Shown here in pieces: positions 34,850-43,280 of a stretch of DNA of 64,000 bases. Both the position numbers and the translations under genes were made by a program. The stretch is taken from assembly GCF_000337795.1 (NCBI RefSeq), contig NZ_AOLP01000011.1, positions 1-64,000 on the forward strand. The letters run 5' to 3'. Under the pieces are notes generated by a model that searched no databases, was not told the DNA's origin, and saw only the letters and a program-made list of their open reading frames with translations. How positions within the stretch are numbered: position 1 is the first letter of the stretch; every line of letters begins with the position of its first letter. Source of the stretch: Haloferax denitrificans ATCC 35960 (GTDB lineage Archaea > Halobacteriota > Halobacteria > Halobacteriales > Haloferacaceae).

Positions 34850-35905
34850 TCAGACGTTCGGCGTGATGCCGTGGCCGGGGCCGTCGAGCGCGTGGACGGG
34901 GCCGGCCTCCTTCGGGACCACGTCCTCGGCGAGAAGCCGCGTCGCGTCCAAATCGACGTGCGAGAAGCCGCCGATGCCGGAGACGAGGTGGGCGCTGGTG
35001 TGGATGCCGATAGAGCTCTCCAGCATACAGCCGACCATCAGGTCGCGGCCCGCGGCGCGGGCGATGGCGGCGATGTCCGCCGCGCCGAGGAGCCCCGACT
35101 TCCCGAGTTTGACGTTGATGACGTCGGCGGCGTCCTCGCGGACCACGCGCACGGCGTCTTCGGGCGTGAACACGGTCTCGTCGGCCGCGACGGGCGTCTT
35201 CGTCCGGTCTCTGACGCTCGCGAGCCCGGCGACGTCCGTTTTGGCGACGGGCTGTTCGAGCAGGGAAAGCGGGATTCCGGCGTCGTGGACGGCGTCGTCG
35301 AACCGGACGGCCTCCGAGACGGACCAGCCCTGATTCGCGTCGACGGTGAGCGTCGCGTCCGGCGCGGCCTCGGCGACGGCGCGAAGCCGTTCGAGGTCGG
35401 TCTCGACGCGCTGTCCGACTTTCACCTTGATGGTCTCGAAGCCCGCGTCGGCGGCGGCCGCCGCGCGGTCGGCCGCGACTTCCGGCGGGTGAATCGGTAT
35501 CGACATGTCGGTCCGCACCGGCTCGGGCGTTCCGCCGAAGAACTCCGACATCGGTAGCTCGCGCTCCCGGCAGTACGCATCGATAATCGCGGTTTCGAGG
35601 GCGAACAGCGCCGACACCGCACCGGGGTACGTCGCGTGCAACGACTCGATGACGGCGCGGTAGTCCGCCACGTCGCGGCCGACGAGGAGGTCGCGGGCGT
35701 GCCTCGCCGTGTCGAGCGTCGCGCCCTGCGTCTCGCCGGTGACGTAGTGGTCGGGCGACCCCTCGCCGTAGCCGACGACGCCGGACTCGGTCTCGACGGT
35801 CACGAGGACGTTCGGCGCTTCGTACTGGGTTCCGAGGGCGATTTCGAACGGTTCGACGAGCGGCAGGTCGAGCGCCTCGACGCCGACCGAGACGATGTCG
35901 CTCAC
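34850..35905 (-). CDS. dgcA: N-acetyl-D-glutamate racemase DgcA (dipeptide-epimerase-like)
   Basis: A 351-residue enolase-superfamily enzyme of the muconate-lactonizing/dipeptide-epimerase group. The catalytic lysines are K160 and K162 (KVKVG) on one face and K266 (NVKLGKSG) on the other; the metal ligands are D189 (VDAN), E217 (EQP) and D242 (ADE). Alone it would be called L-Ala-D/L-Glu epimerase. Pairing with the DUF1611 protein points to DgcA of the D-glutamate pathway, which converts N-acetyl-D-Glu to N-acetyl-L-Glu. The start is a GTG at 35905 that overlaps the dgcN stop (GTGA), so the two are translationally coupled. Confidence 0.82.
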   Translation of the reverse strand: MSDIVSVGVEALDLPLVEPFEIALGTQYEAPNVLVTVETESGVVGYGEGSPDHYVTGETQGATLDTARHARDLLVGRDVADYRAVIESLHATYPGAVSALFALETAIIDAYCRERELPMSEFFGGTPEPVRTDMSIPIHPPEVAADRAAAAADAGFETIKVKVGQRVETDLERLRAVAEAAPDATLTVDANQGWSVSEAVRFDDAVHDAGIPLSLLEQPVAKTDVAGLASVRDRTKTPVAADETVFTPEDAVRVVREDAADVINVKLGKSGLLGAADIAAIARAAGRDLMVGCMLESSIGIHTSAHLVSGIGGFSHVDLDATRLLAEDVVPKEAGPVHALDGPGHGITPNV

Positions 35906-36942
35906 AGCGCCTCCAACACGGCGTCGAGGAGCGACTCCGTCCCGCCGTCCGCGTACACGTTGCCTGCGGGGAGGCCGGTTTCGGCGGTCGCCGCGTCGGC
36001 GTCGCCCCACGTCGAAACCGCGGCCACCGTCGCCGGAGACAGGTGTTCGATGAGCGAGAGTTCGTCCGCGAGCGGTTCGACCTCGAAGCGGTCGAAGTCG
36101 TCGCGGGAGTCCCGGCCGGGCTCGTCGGCGACGACGACCGCGTCGGGGTTCGCCCCGTGGAGGAGCCCGAGCGTCACCGCCGAGTAGGCGCGGTGGGAGA
36201 GCGCGGCCTGCCCCTCGACGAAGACGAGGTCCCGGTCTTCGGCCACGTCGCAGACGAGGTCTTCGACCACGCCCGCGACGAAGTCGGCGGGGACGCGGTC
36301 GATGACGACGCCGGCGTCGGCACCGATCATCACGCCGGTCTGGCCGGTGGCGACCCAGCCGGCGTCGAGGCCCGCCTCGCGGGCGGCGCGATACAGTTCG
36401 AACGTGGTCGTCCGCTTGCCGACGGCGCAGTCGGTCCCCATGGTCAACACCACGTCGGCGTCGCAGTCGTCGACGCGCCCGTCGGCCACCCGAAGGTCGT
36501 CTTCGGGCGGCTTGCGAACGTCGATGAGGGAGACGCCGGCGGCCGCGGCCCGCTCGCGCCACTCGGGGTCGTCGCTGAGGAACTCGTGGAGGCCGGAGAC
36601 CACGTCACAGCCGGCGTCCATGGCGGCCTCGATGCCCGGAATCCAGTCTCGCGGGAGGCTCCCGCCGACGGGCGCGACACCGAGCACGAGCGCCTCGGCG
36701 TCGGGGGCCTCCTCCAACGCGGCCGCGACGGAGGGGACGACCGCGGGCGGCTCAGCGAGGTCGGTTCCGAGCACGTCGTCGGCGTCGCGGCCGGCCTTCT
36801 CGGAGTCGACGACGGCGCGAACGTCGAACAGCGTGCCGTGGGCGACGACGCCGTTTGCGGTCTTTCCCGCCGTCTCACCGAAGGCCCCCTCCGCGAAGAC
36901 AATCGCCTCGACGGGGCCCTCGTAGCGTTCGGTCAGATGCAT
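35902..36942 (-). CDS. dgcN: D-glutamate N-acetyltransferase DgcN (DUF1611)
   Basis: A 346-residue DUF1611 protein. The N-terminal Rossmann-like domain (VEAIVFAEGAFGETAGKTANG) is followed by a P-loop-like domain with MGTDCAVGKRTTT (168-180), GQTGVMIGADAGVV and VEGQAALSHRAYSAVTLGLLHG. DgcN acetylates D-glutamate with acetyl-CoA as the first step of the DgcN-DgcA route, described in marine bacteria and noted in haloarchaea. Older annotations call the family NAD-dependent epimerase-like. It is first in a two-gene operon and diverges from the IclR locus across about 105 bp. Confidence 0.82.
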   Translation of the reverse strand: MHLTERYEGPVEAIVFAEGAFGETAGKTANGVVAHGTLFDVRAVVDSEKAGRDADDVLGTDLAEPPAVVPSVAAALEEAPDAEALVLGVAPVGGSLPRDWIPGIEAAMDAGCDVVSGLHEFLSDDPEWRERAAAAGVSLIDVRKPPEDDLRVADGRVDDCDADVVLTMGTDCAVGKRTTTFELYRAAREAGLDAGWVATGQTGVMIGADAGVVIDRVPADFVAGVVEDLVCDVAEDRDLVFVEGQAALSHRAYSAVTLGLLHGANPDAVVVADEPGRDSRDDFDRFEVEPLADELSLIEHLSPATVAAVSTWGDADAATAETGLPAGNVYADGGTESLLDAVLEAL

Positions 36943-37016
36943 ACTGTAGCTGGGTCAGCTTTCGGGCAAAAGTCAGCCCCCTCGTATGAGAGGGTCCGGC
37001 GTCGGGGTTCGGACAG

Positions 37017-37024
37017 CTATAACT
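37017..37024 (+). promoter_or_regulatory. TATA element of the small ORF-iclR unit
   Basis: CTATAACT is centred about 29 nt before the ATG at 37049 and none is seen near the iclR start, so transcription of the regulator appears to begin at the small ORF. Confidence 0.5.
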
Positions 37025-37048
37025 CGGCGCGCCTCGACGGGTCGTCTC

Positions 37049-37213
37049 ATGAGTCCGGACGACACAGCGAGTCGGGGCGGGGCGGCCGCGGAGGGGTCCG
37101 AGGCCGCGGACCTCGTCGCACCGTACCTCTCCGGCGCGAACGCCCGGTTGGTCGCCGACGCGGAACCGAAGGGGCTGACAGACAGCGTGACGTTCCACGT
37201 CGAAGGCCGATGA
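37049..37213 (+). CDS. 54-codon ORF coupled to iclR
   Basis: A short ORF starting 29 nt after a TATA element. It ends in an ATGA overlap with the iclR start codon. The product is 54 residues: an S/G/A-rich N-terminus, then EAADLVAPYLSGANARLVAD and GLTDSVTFHVEG. It could be a small protein, a leader whose translation sets IclR level, or the tail of a decayed gene. No family is recognised. Composition is normal for coding sequence. Confidence 0.5.
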   Translation: MSPDDTASRGGAAAEGSEAADLVAPYLSGANARLVADAEPKGLTDSVTFHVEGR

Positions 37214-38013
37214 GCGAGGGAGACGCCGGAGACGAGCCGCGGCGAATCAAGTCGGTTCAGACCGCGAGCCGAATCGTCTCCGTGGTCCAGCGGCTTTCGA
37301 ACCCGACGCTCGGCGAGGTCTGCGCGGAACTCGACGCGTCGAAGGGGACGGTACACACCTACCTCGCCACGCTCGAAGACGAGGGGTTCCTCACGCGCAC
37401 GGGGCGGACCTACCGGCTCGGCCTCCGCTTTGTCACCCTCGGCGAGAGCGTCAGAAACGAGACGCCGCTGTACCGCGCGGGCAAAGAGGAGGTCGACGCG
37501 CTCGCCGCCACCACCCACGAGTACGCTCACCTCACGGTCGAACACCGGGGCCGCGAGGTGACGATTTACGAGAGCCGCGGCGACGACGCCGTCGCCACCG
37601 ACTACCACCTCAGGATGCGGGAGACGCCCCAACACCTCCACTACAGCGCCAGCGGGAAGGCGCTCCTCTCGCAGTTCGACGACGACCGGGTCCGGTCGAT
37701 ACTCGACAGCGAGGGCCTCGTCGGGCAGACCGCGAACACGATTACGGACCGCGACGAACTGTTCGCAGTGCTCGAACGGGTCCGCGAACGCGGCTACGCC
37801 GTCAACGACGAGGAGGAAATCCGCGGGATGCGCTCGGTCGGCGCGCCGGTTCGCGGCGTCGACGGCGCGGTCTGCGGCGCGGTCAGCGTGACCGCGCCGA
37901 CCAGCCGACTCAGCGGCGAACGGTTCGAGACCGAGGTTCCCGAACTCGTGACCGAGACGGCGAACCTCATCGAACTGAACCTCGAAACCGCGGTTTTCGA
38001 GCGAAATCGGTGA
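37210..38013 (+). CDS. IclR family transcription regulator
   Basis: A 267-residue IclR regulator. The N-terminal winged helix-turn-helix (about 14-76) reads IKSVQTASRIVSVVQRL, then TLGEVCAELDASKGTVHTYLATLEDEGFL; the C-terminal GAF-like effector domain (about 90-260) has LHYSASGKALLS, EEIRGMRSVGAPV and AVSVTAPTSRL. IclR proteins bind small metabolites and control one adjacent catabolic pathway. Here the likely targets are the divergent dgcN-dgcA operon and the PLP enzyme gene downstream. It is coupled to the 54-codon ORF before it. Confidence 0.92.
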   Translation: MSEGDAGDEPRRIKSVQTASRIVSVVQRLSNPTLGEVCAELDASKGTVHTYLATLEDEGFLTRTGRTYRLGLRFVTLGESVRNETPLYRAGKEEVDALAATTHEYAHLTVEHRGREVTIYESRGDDAVATDYHLRMRETPQHLHYSASGKALLSQFDDDRVRSILDSEGLVGQTANTITDRDELFAVLERVRERGYAVNDEEEIRGMRSVGAPVRGVDGAVCGAVSVTAPTSRLSGERFETEVPELVTETANLIELNLETAVFERNR

Positions 38014-38169
38014 ACTCGGCGTTCGAGTTCGCCGCGTCTGGATATATCAAACGAGCGAGCGGCCGCGCCCGTCGTGTCGCGTGACACCGTCTCTCTTGAT
38101 TCGGCGCTGTTCGACCGGAACCACGACCGAACGTCGAGCGAGCGCGCCGGACTGCGCCCGATAATTCGT

Positions 38170-38280
38170 CTGCATATATCAAATGCAGTCGTCCAATTTA
38201 GAAACAAATACCTCGCATATGGACATTTGTCTGGTCCAATCGGCTCACTTAGCAAAATTTTATGTATGTATGTCCAATCT
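38170..38280 (+). promoter_or_regulatory. Operator-rich promoter of the PLP enzyme gene
   Basis: The A/T-rich 274-bp gap after iclR contains CTGCAT-N7-ATGCAG (38170-38188) and TGGAC-N9-GTCCA (38220-38238). The heptamer GTCCAAT occurs three times in the same orientation, starting at 38191, 38234 and 38272. ATATATCAAA occurs twice (about 38042 and 38174). AATTTTAT at about 38256-38263 is the likely TATA, centred 29 nt before the ATG at 38288. The density suggests specific control, possibly by the adjacent IclR protein. Confidence 0.6.
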
Positions 38281-38287
38281 GTGGCGT

Positions 38288-39607
38288 ATGAACCGAGACA
38301 CGGTCGAGCCGAGCGTCGGTGAGTTCCCCGGCCCGAAGGCGGAGCAGTGGGTCTCGTACCACCAGCGGTCCGCCGCGCCGAGCACGTACGTCTACGACTT
38401 CGTCTGGGACGTGACCAAAGACGCGGTCGGGCCGTTCTGTACCGACCCCGACGGCAACGTCCTCCTCGATTTCACGAGCCACGTCGCGGCCGCGCCGCTC
38501 GGCTACAACAACCCGGACCTCATCGACCGACTGCGGGAGTTCGACCTCGTCGACCCGATGAAAATCGCCGGTCAGGACTTCTACGTCAGTACGGGCGGCA
38601 CGCCAGACGACACGTCGCTCCCGGGGCCGGCGCACCTGATGGACCTCCTGACCGAGGTCACGGGCCAGTACGACATGGACACGGTGTTCCTGTCGAACTC
38701 CGGGGCCGAGGCCGTCGAGAACGCCATCAAAATCGCCTACGACAACTGCGAGACGCCGAAGTACGGCATCACCTTCGAGGGCGCGTTCCACGGCCGCACC
38801 CTCGGCGCGCTGTCGCTCAACCGCTCGAAGTCGGTCCACCGCCGGAAGTTCCCGGAGGTGTCGGGCATCGTCGACGTACCGTACTCCATTGAGGGCGTCG
38901 AGCGACTGCGCGCCAAACTCGACGGGACAGACGGGCATCTCCCCGCCGACCAAGTGGCGTTTCTCATCCTCGAACCCGTGCAGGGCGAAGGCGGCTACCG
39001 CGTCCCGAGCGACGAGTTCATGCGCGAGGTGAACGCGCTCTGCGACGCCCACGACATCACGATAATCGCCGACGAGATTCAGTCGGGCGTCGCGCGGACC
39101 GGCGAGATGTGGGCCTCGGACCACTACGCGCTCGAACCCGACGTCATCACCAGCGCCAAGGCGCTCCGGGTCGGCGCGACCATCTCGCGGAGCGATATCT
39201 TCCCCGAAGAAGAGGCTCGGCTCTCGTCGACGTGGGGCGCGGGCGACGTGCTCGCGGCGATGCAGGGCGCGCTCACGCTGGAACTCATCGAGGAACAGAA
39301 CCTCGCGGCCAACGCCGCCGAGAAGGGCGCGTCCCTCCGGGCGCGCCTCGAATCGGCGACCGAGTCGCTCGCGGAGGTCGTCGACGTGCGCGGCCTCGGG
39401 CTGATGGTCGCCGTCGAGTTCGACACCAAAGAACGCCGTGACGCGGTCGTCGACGCCGCCTTCGAGCGCGGCCTGCTCACCCTCGGATGCGGCGCGCGGT
39501 CGCTCCGCCTCCTGCCGCCGCTCGACGTGACCGAGCGCGAACTCGACCTCGCGGTCGACCTCCTCGACGCCGCGCTGTCGGACGTGGTCGGCGTGGCCGC
39601 GCCCTAG
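38288..39607 (+). CDS. Class III PLP-dependent aminotransferase or racemase
   Basis: A 439-residue fold-type I PLP enzyme of aminotransferase class III. It shows SNSGAEAVENAIK (136-148), the GAFHGRT block, DE at 262-263 (ADEIQSGVARTG) and the Schiff-base lysine K291 in SAKALRVGATIS. The later LSSTWGAGD region resembles lysine 6-transaminase more than GABA transaminase. Some archaeal members of this class are amino-acid racemases instead. With DgcN, DgcA and IclR next door, a role in D- or L-amino-acid interconversion is plausible, for example producing or consuming glutamate. Its substrate is not fixed by sequence. Confidence 0.88.
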   Translation: MNRDTVEPSVGEFPGPKAEQWVSYHQRSAAPSTYVYDFVWDVTKDAVGPFCTDPDGNVLLDFTSHVAAAPLGYNNPDLIDRLREFDLVDPMKIAGQDFYVSTGGTPDDTSLPGPAHLMDLLTEVTGQYDMDTVFLSNSGAEAVENAIKIAYDNCETPKYGITFEGAFHGRTLGALSLNRSKSVHRRKFPEVSGIVDVPYSIEGVERLRAKLDGTDGHLPADQVAFLILEPVQGEGGYRVPSDEFMREVNALCDAHDITIIADEIQSGVARTGEMWASDHYALEPDVITSAKALRVGATISRSDIFPEEEARLSSTWGAGDVLAAMQGALTLELIEEQNLAANAAEKGASLRARLESATESLAEVVDVRGLGLMVAVEFDTKERRDAVVDAAFERGLLTLGCGARSLRLLPPLDVTERELDLAVDLLDAALSDVVGVAAP

Positions 39608-39661
39608 CGCCGCCGCCCGAACCGGGGGAGATTTTTATCGGGGGACGACGCACCTCGGGTC

Positions 39662-40099
39662 GTGACTGACGTGACACCCGCCGCCGCGTCCGCCGAGGAG
39701 GCCGTCCGCGTGCTCCGCGACGACCACGAGCGACTGTTGACCGTCGTCGGCCAGTGCGCCATCGCCGTCGCCGCGAAGTGGGATAGCGACTCGGTGACCG
39801 ACCGCGAGCGCGTCGTGCCCCCGTTCAAGCGCGCGCTCGACGGGTCGGGTGCGCTGTCTCGCCTGCCGCGGGCGCTCGCTGACGCGGTGACGGCCACCGG
39901 CCGGCCGATGGCCGCGCCGCCCGTCGCGGCCCCGCCCTACGTGGTCGTCACCGGCGAGGGCGTCGTCCTCCGCGCCAACCTCGGCGACGGCCGACTGGTG
40001 GTGCTCCTCCGGGCGTTCGAAGTCGTCCGCGACGGCGACGACGGGAACCACCGCTACCGCCGCATCGACGACGTCGAAATCGAAGCCGAAATCGTCTGA
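39662..40099 (+). CDS. Conserved haloarchaeal protein of unknown function
   Basis: A 145-residue protein starting at a GTG. A helical N-terminal half (VRVLRDDHERLLTVVGQCAIAVAAKW) precedes a beta-rich half (PYVVVTGEGVVLRANLGDGRLVVLLRAFEVV). It may be a small-molecule binding or halophile-specific domain. No motif identifies a function. It converges on the next gene. Confidence 0.7.
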   Translation: MTDVTPAAASAEEAVRVLRDDHERLLTVVGQCAIAVAAKWDSDSVTDRERVVPPFKRALDGSGALSRLPRALADAVTATGRPMAAPPVAAPPYVVVTGEGVVLRANLGDGRLVVLLRAFEVVRDGDDGNHRYRRIDDVEIEAEIV

Positions 40100-40121
40100 A
40101 TCGGTCGCTCCTGCCCCGCAG

Positions 40122-40445
40122 TTACATCTGGTAGCGGCGCACGTCGTCCCGCGGCGGGGCCTGCGACTGCCCGGTCATCTCCTCGTAGGTCATCCCCGCG
40201 AGGTACTCGTCGTAGGTCACGTCGTAGCCCTGCCGGAGGTGGAAGTCGAGCTGTCCGCGGTCGAGTTCCGACTGGAACAGCGCGTGGACCGCCCGGCGGA
40301 CGAGTTCGTCCGCGTCGTCGGGGTCGAACAGGGCGACGAGCATGGCGAGTTCGTGTCGCGTCTCGCGGTCGAGCGACACGTCGAGGCTGTCGCCGAGGTC
40401 TCCGTAGGCCGCGTCAACGTCGTCTGTGAGTTCGTCGAGCGTCAT
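40122..40445 (-). CDS. Small acidic haloarchaeal protein
   Basis: A 107-residue predominantly helical protein: LDRETRHELAMLVALFDPDDADELVRRAVHALFQ resembles a ribbon-helix-helix or CopG-like dimer surface, followed by a C-terminal YDVTYDEYLAGMTYEEMTG. The function is unknown. It diverges from mutY. Confidence 0.72.
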   Translation of the reverse strand: MTLDELTDDVDAAYGDLGDSLDVSLDRETRHELAMLVALFDPDDADELVRRAVHALFQSELDRGQLDFHLRQGYDVTYDEYLAGMTYEEMTGQSQAPPRDDVRRYQM

Positions 40446-40563
40446 CGCCCGGCGATGGGGCCGTCACGGGGATACGCGTTTCGACCGCGGAGACCGCCGG
40501 GTCGGGTTCGCTCCCTCATCGCTCATCGCCACGGCTAAACGCGGGCCGTCCCAAGCCGGGGCG

Positions 40564-41481
40564 ATGAGCGACGCGCCGTCCGAACTCCCCGCCGACCTCG
40601 ACCGCGAAGCAGTCCAGTCCGCGCTCACCGAGTGGTACGAGGCCGACCACCGGGACTTCCCGTGGCGGCGCACCGACGACCCCTACGAGATTCTCGTCTC
40701 CGAGGTGATGAGCCAGCAGACCCAACTCGGCCGCGTGGTCGAGGCGTGGGAGGCGTTCCTCGACGAGTGGCCGACGACGGCCGACCTCGCGGCGGCCGAC
40801 CGAGCCGACGTGGTCGGCTTCTGGACGAACCACCGACTGGGCTACAACAACCGCGCGAAGTACCTCCACGAGGCCGCCCGGCAGGTCGAAGAAGACCACG
40901 GCGGCGAGTTCCCTCGGACGCCCGACGGCCTCTCGGAACTGATGGGCGTCGGTCCCTACACCGCAAACGCGGTCGCCTCCTTCGCGTTCAACAACGGCGA
41001 CGCGGTGGTCGACACCAACGTCAAGCGGGTGCTCCACCGCGCGTTCGCGGTCCCCGACGACGACGCGGCGTTCGAGGCCGCCGCCTCGGAACTCATGCCC
41101 GACGGCGAGTCCCGCGTCTGGAACAACGCCATCATGGAACTCGGCGGCGTCGCCTGCGGGAAGACGCCGTCCTGCGACGAGTCCGGCTGTCCGTGGCGGC
41201 GGTTCTGCCACGCCTACGAGACGGGCGACTTCACCGCGCCCGACGTGCCGACCCAGCCGAGTTTCGAGGGGAGCAGGCGGCAGTTCCGCGGCCGGGTCGT
41301 CCGGGTTCTCGGCGAGTACGACGACCTCGGCCTCGCTGAGTTGGGACCGAGAGTCCGCGTCGATTACGGCGGCGACACGGGCGCGGAGTGGCTCCGCGGC
41401 CTCGTGGACGACCTCGAATCCGACGGCTTGGTCGACGTCGCGGAGGGCGACGACGGCGTCCGCGTCTCGCTGGCGAAGTAG
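40564..41481 (+). CDS. mutY: A/G-specific adenine glycosylase MutY
   Basis: A 305-residue HhH-GPD DNA glycosylase that removes adenine opposite 8-oxoguanine. The catalytic residues are E47 (SEVMSQQTQ) and D150 (VVDTNVKRVL), with the helix-hairpin-helix LMGVGPYTANAVASF. Four cysteines C198, C204, C209 and C215 should hold a 4Fe-4S cluster; the x5-x4-x5 spacing differs slightly from the usual x6-x2-x5. No NUDIX-like C-terminal domain is seen; a winged-helix-like tail replaces it. The ATG at 40564 is chosen over upstream codons that overlap the divergent promoter. Confidence 0.92.
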   Translation: MSDAPSELPADLDREAVQSALTEWYEADHRDFPWRRTDDPYEILVSEVMSQQTQLGRVVEAWEAFLDEWPTTADLAAADRADVVGFWTNHRLGYNNRAKYLHEAARQVEEDHGGEFPRTPDGLSELMGVGPYTANAVASFAFNNGDAVVDTNVKRVLHRAFAVPDDDAAFEAAASELMPDGESRVWNNAIMELGGVACGKTPSCDESGCPWRRFCHAYETGDFTAPDVPTQPSFEGSRRQFRGRVVRVLGEYDDLGLAELGPRVRVDYGGDTGAEWLRGLVDDLESDGLVDVAEGDDGVRVSLAK

Positions 41482-41589
41482 CCCGCGCACCGTCGGTGGT
41501 TCTCGCCGCGGCTGTCTCGCCGCCCGTATTTACCCCACCGGACTAGTCCGGCAGTAGTCGCACCCCTCGGTTCCGACTACGTACACTCG

Positions 41590-42588
41590 ATGGCAACACG
41601 CGACGCGTCGCTGTCCGACCCTCGCGAAGCCGCCGAAGCCGCCGAAGCGAAGACCCTCGCGCTGGACGGCGGGAGGCGACTCGCCTACGCCGAGTACGGC
41701 GATTCCGACGGCATCCCGGTCGTCTTTCTCCACGGTGCGCCGGGGTCGCGCCTGCTCGGTTCGCTGTTCGACCCGCCGGCCGAGGAACGTGGAATCAGAG
41801 TCCTCGCGCCCGACAGACCCGGCTACGGCCGTTCGTCGCCGCGCCCGACCGAGGAATCGGGCGAACCGAGCCAGCGACTCACGACACCTGCACCCGCGGA
41901 CTTCTTCGACGCGCTTCTCGACGACATCGGCGCGCAGTCGGCGGGGGTCGTCGCGTTCTCTGGCGGGAGCCGAGACGCGTTGGCTATCGCGGCGGCGCGG
42001 CCGGACAGGGTTCGGTACGTGAGCGTCGTCGCGGGGGCGGTTCCGCCGGAAGCGCGCGCTGAGACGCCCCGAACGCAACGGCTCCTGTCGTGGCTGGCGA
42101 CGAACGCGCCGACGCTCCTCGGTGGTCTCCTCCGCGGACAGGCGTGGCTCGCCGGGAGGCTCGACCCCTCGGTCGTCGTCGCGCAGTACACGGCCGGCGA
42201 CGCGACTGGAGAGATTCCAGACGGAGTCGCCGCGGTGGTTCGAGACGACTTCGTGGCGGCAGTCAGCCGGTCGCGCCGGGGCGTCCTCGACGATTTCCGA
42301 AGCGCGGCCGCGCCGTGGGACATCTCCTTCGACGACATCGAGGCCGACGTGTCCCTGTGGCACGGCGACGCCGACACGAACGTCCCGATAGCCGGCGCGA
42401 GACGCCTCGAACCGGAGGTTCCCGCGGCTCGACTCCGAGCGCTCCGCGGCGCGGACCACCTGCGGACGCTCCTTTGGAGCGTCCCCGGCGTGCTGGACGA
42501 ACAGCGCCGCGCCGCGCGGTCGCTCGACCCGGATGCTTCGAGGGACTTCCCGGGGTCGACCGCCGCCGAATCGCACCACCGCGTTTGA
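41590..42588 (+). CDS. Alpha/beta hydrolase
   Basis: A 332-residue alpha/beta hydrolase. The oxyanion HGAPGSR (48-54), DRPGYGRSS (75-83) and the nucleophile S124 in AFSGGS are present. The elbow lacks the usual first glycine (G-x-S), reading F-S-G-G. A late D in WHGDADTNVPI and a C-terminal H in RGADHLRTLL complete a triad. A hydrophobic cap with membrane-like character spans about 165-190. The substrate is unknown. It sits just upstream of an HTH-10 gene in the same direction. Confidence 0.85.
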   Translation: MATRDASLSDPREAAEAAEAKTLALDGGRRLAYAEYGDSDGIPVVFLHGAPGSRLLGSLFDPPAEERGIRVLAPDRPGYGRSSPRPTEESGEPSQRLTTPAPADFFDALLDDIGAQSAGVVAFSGGSRDALAIAAARPDRVRYVSVVAGAVPPEARAETPRTQRLLSWLATNAPTLLGGLLRGQAWLAGRLDPSVVVAQYTAGDATGEIPDGVAAVVRDDFVAAVSRSRRGVLDDFRSAAAPWDISFDDIEADVSLWHGDADTNVPIAGARRLEPEVPAARLRALRGADHLRTLLWSVPGVLDEQRRAARSLDPDASRDFPGSTAAESHHRV

Positions 42589-42622
42589 TATACTGGACCG
42601 AAAAACGGCCGGTCGAAACGGA

Positions 42623-43267
42623 ATGAAACACGCCCAGTTCTCGGTCGATTACCCGGACCGACTGGTCCACCCGCTCCAGCGGGGGATGATGCGCGACTCG
42701 CCGGTCGACCGGGCGGAGCTGTTGATGTGGAGTCCGACGGCCGACGCGACGACGCTGTTCTGGTTCGACGGCGACCGAGACGCGGCCGACGCGCTCGTTT
42801 CGGGTGTCGATTCGCTCGTTCGGGCGCACTTCGTCGAGGGCGCGGAGGGGACCTACGGTTTCCTCCACCAGCGCGATTACGAGTTCGCGGACCCGCTCCT
42901 CGGAGTCATCGCCGACTCACGGGTGATATTCCTCCCGCCGGTGGTGTTCCACGCCACCGGCTCCGTCCGATTCGAGGCGGTCGGCGAGGTATCGGCGCTC
43001 AGCGCGTTTCACGACGACATCGCCGCGCTCGGCGACGTCACGGTCGAACGCGTGCGGCCCTTCGACCGGCGGCGGTCCCCCTCACAGCTCACCGACCGAC
43101 AGCGGGCCGCGCTGGAGACCGCGGTCTCGACCGGCTACTACGAAATCCCTCGCGAGGGGTCGGTCGCGGACGTGGCCGACGCGCTCGACTGCTCGACGAG
43201 TACGGCCGGCGAGCTACTCCGAAAGGCCGAGGCGACGGTGCTCCGGGAGTTCGCCGGTTCGGGGTGA
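42623..43267 (+). CDS. HTH-10 transcription regulator
   Basis: A 214-residue Bat-type regulator with a C-terminal HTH-10 domain: LTDRQRAALETAVSTGYYEIPREGSVADVADALD, then STSTAGELLRKAEATVL (about 155-210; the first run abridged here in function terms). The N-terminal 150 residues form an unrecognised sensory domain (LLMWSPTADATTLFWFDGDRDAAD). GATATA just after the hydrolase stop, about 33 nt before its ATG, could drive it alone. It may control the hydrolase. Paralogous in its C-terminus to the protein at 7182-7901. Confidence 0.85.
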   Translation: MKHAQFSVDYPDRLVHPLQRGMMRDSPVDRAELLMWSPTADATTLFWFDGDRDAADALVSGVDSLVRAHFVEGAEGTYGFLHQRDYEFADPLLGVIADSRVIFLPPVVFHATGSVRFEAVGEVSALSAFHDDIAALGDVTVERVRPFDRRRSPSQLTDRQRAALETAVSTGYYEIPREGSVADVADALDCSTSTAGELLRKAEATVLREFAGSG

Positions 43268-43280
43268 CGCGCGCTAACGC

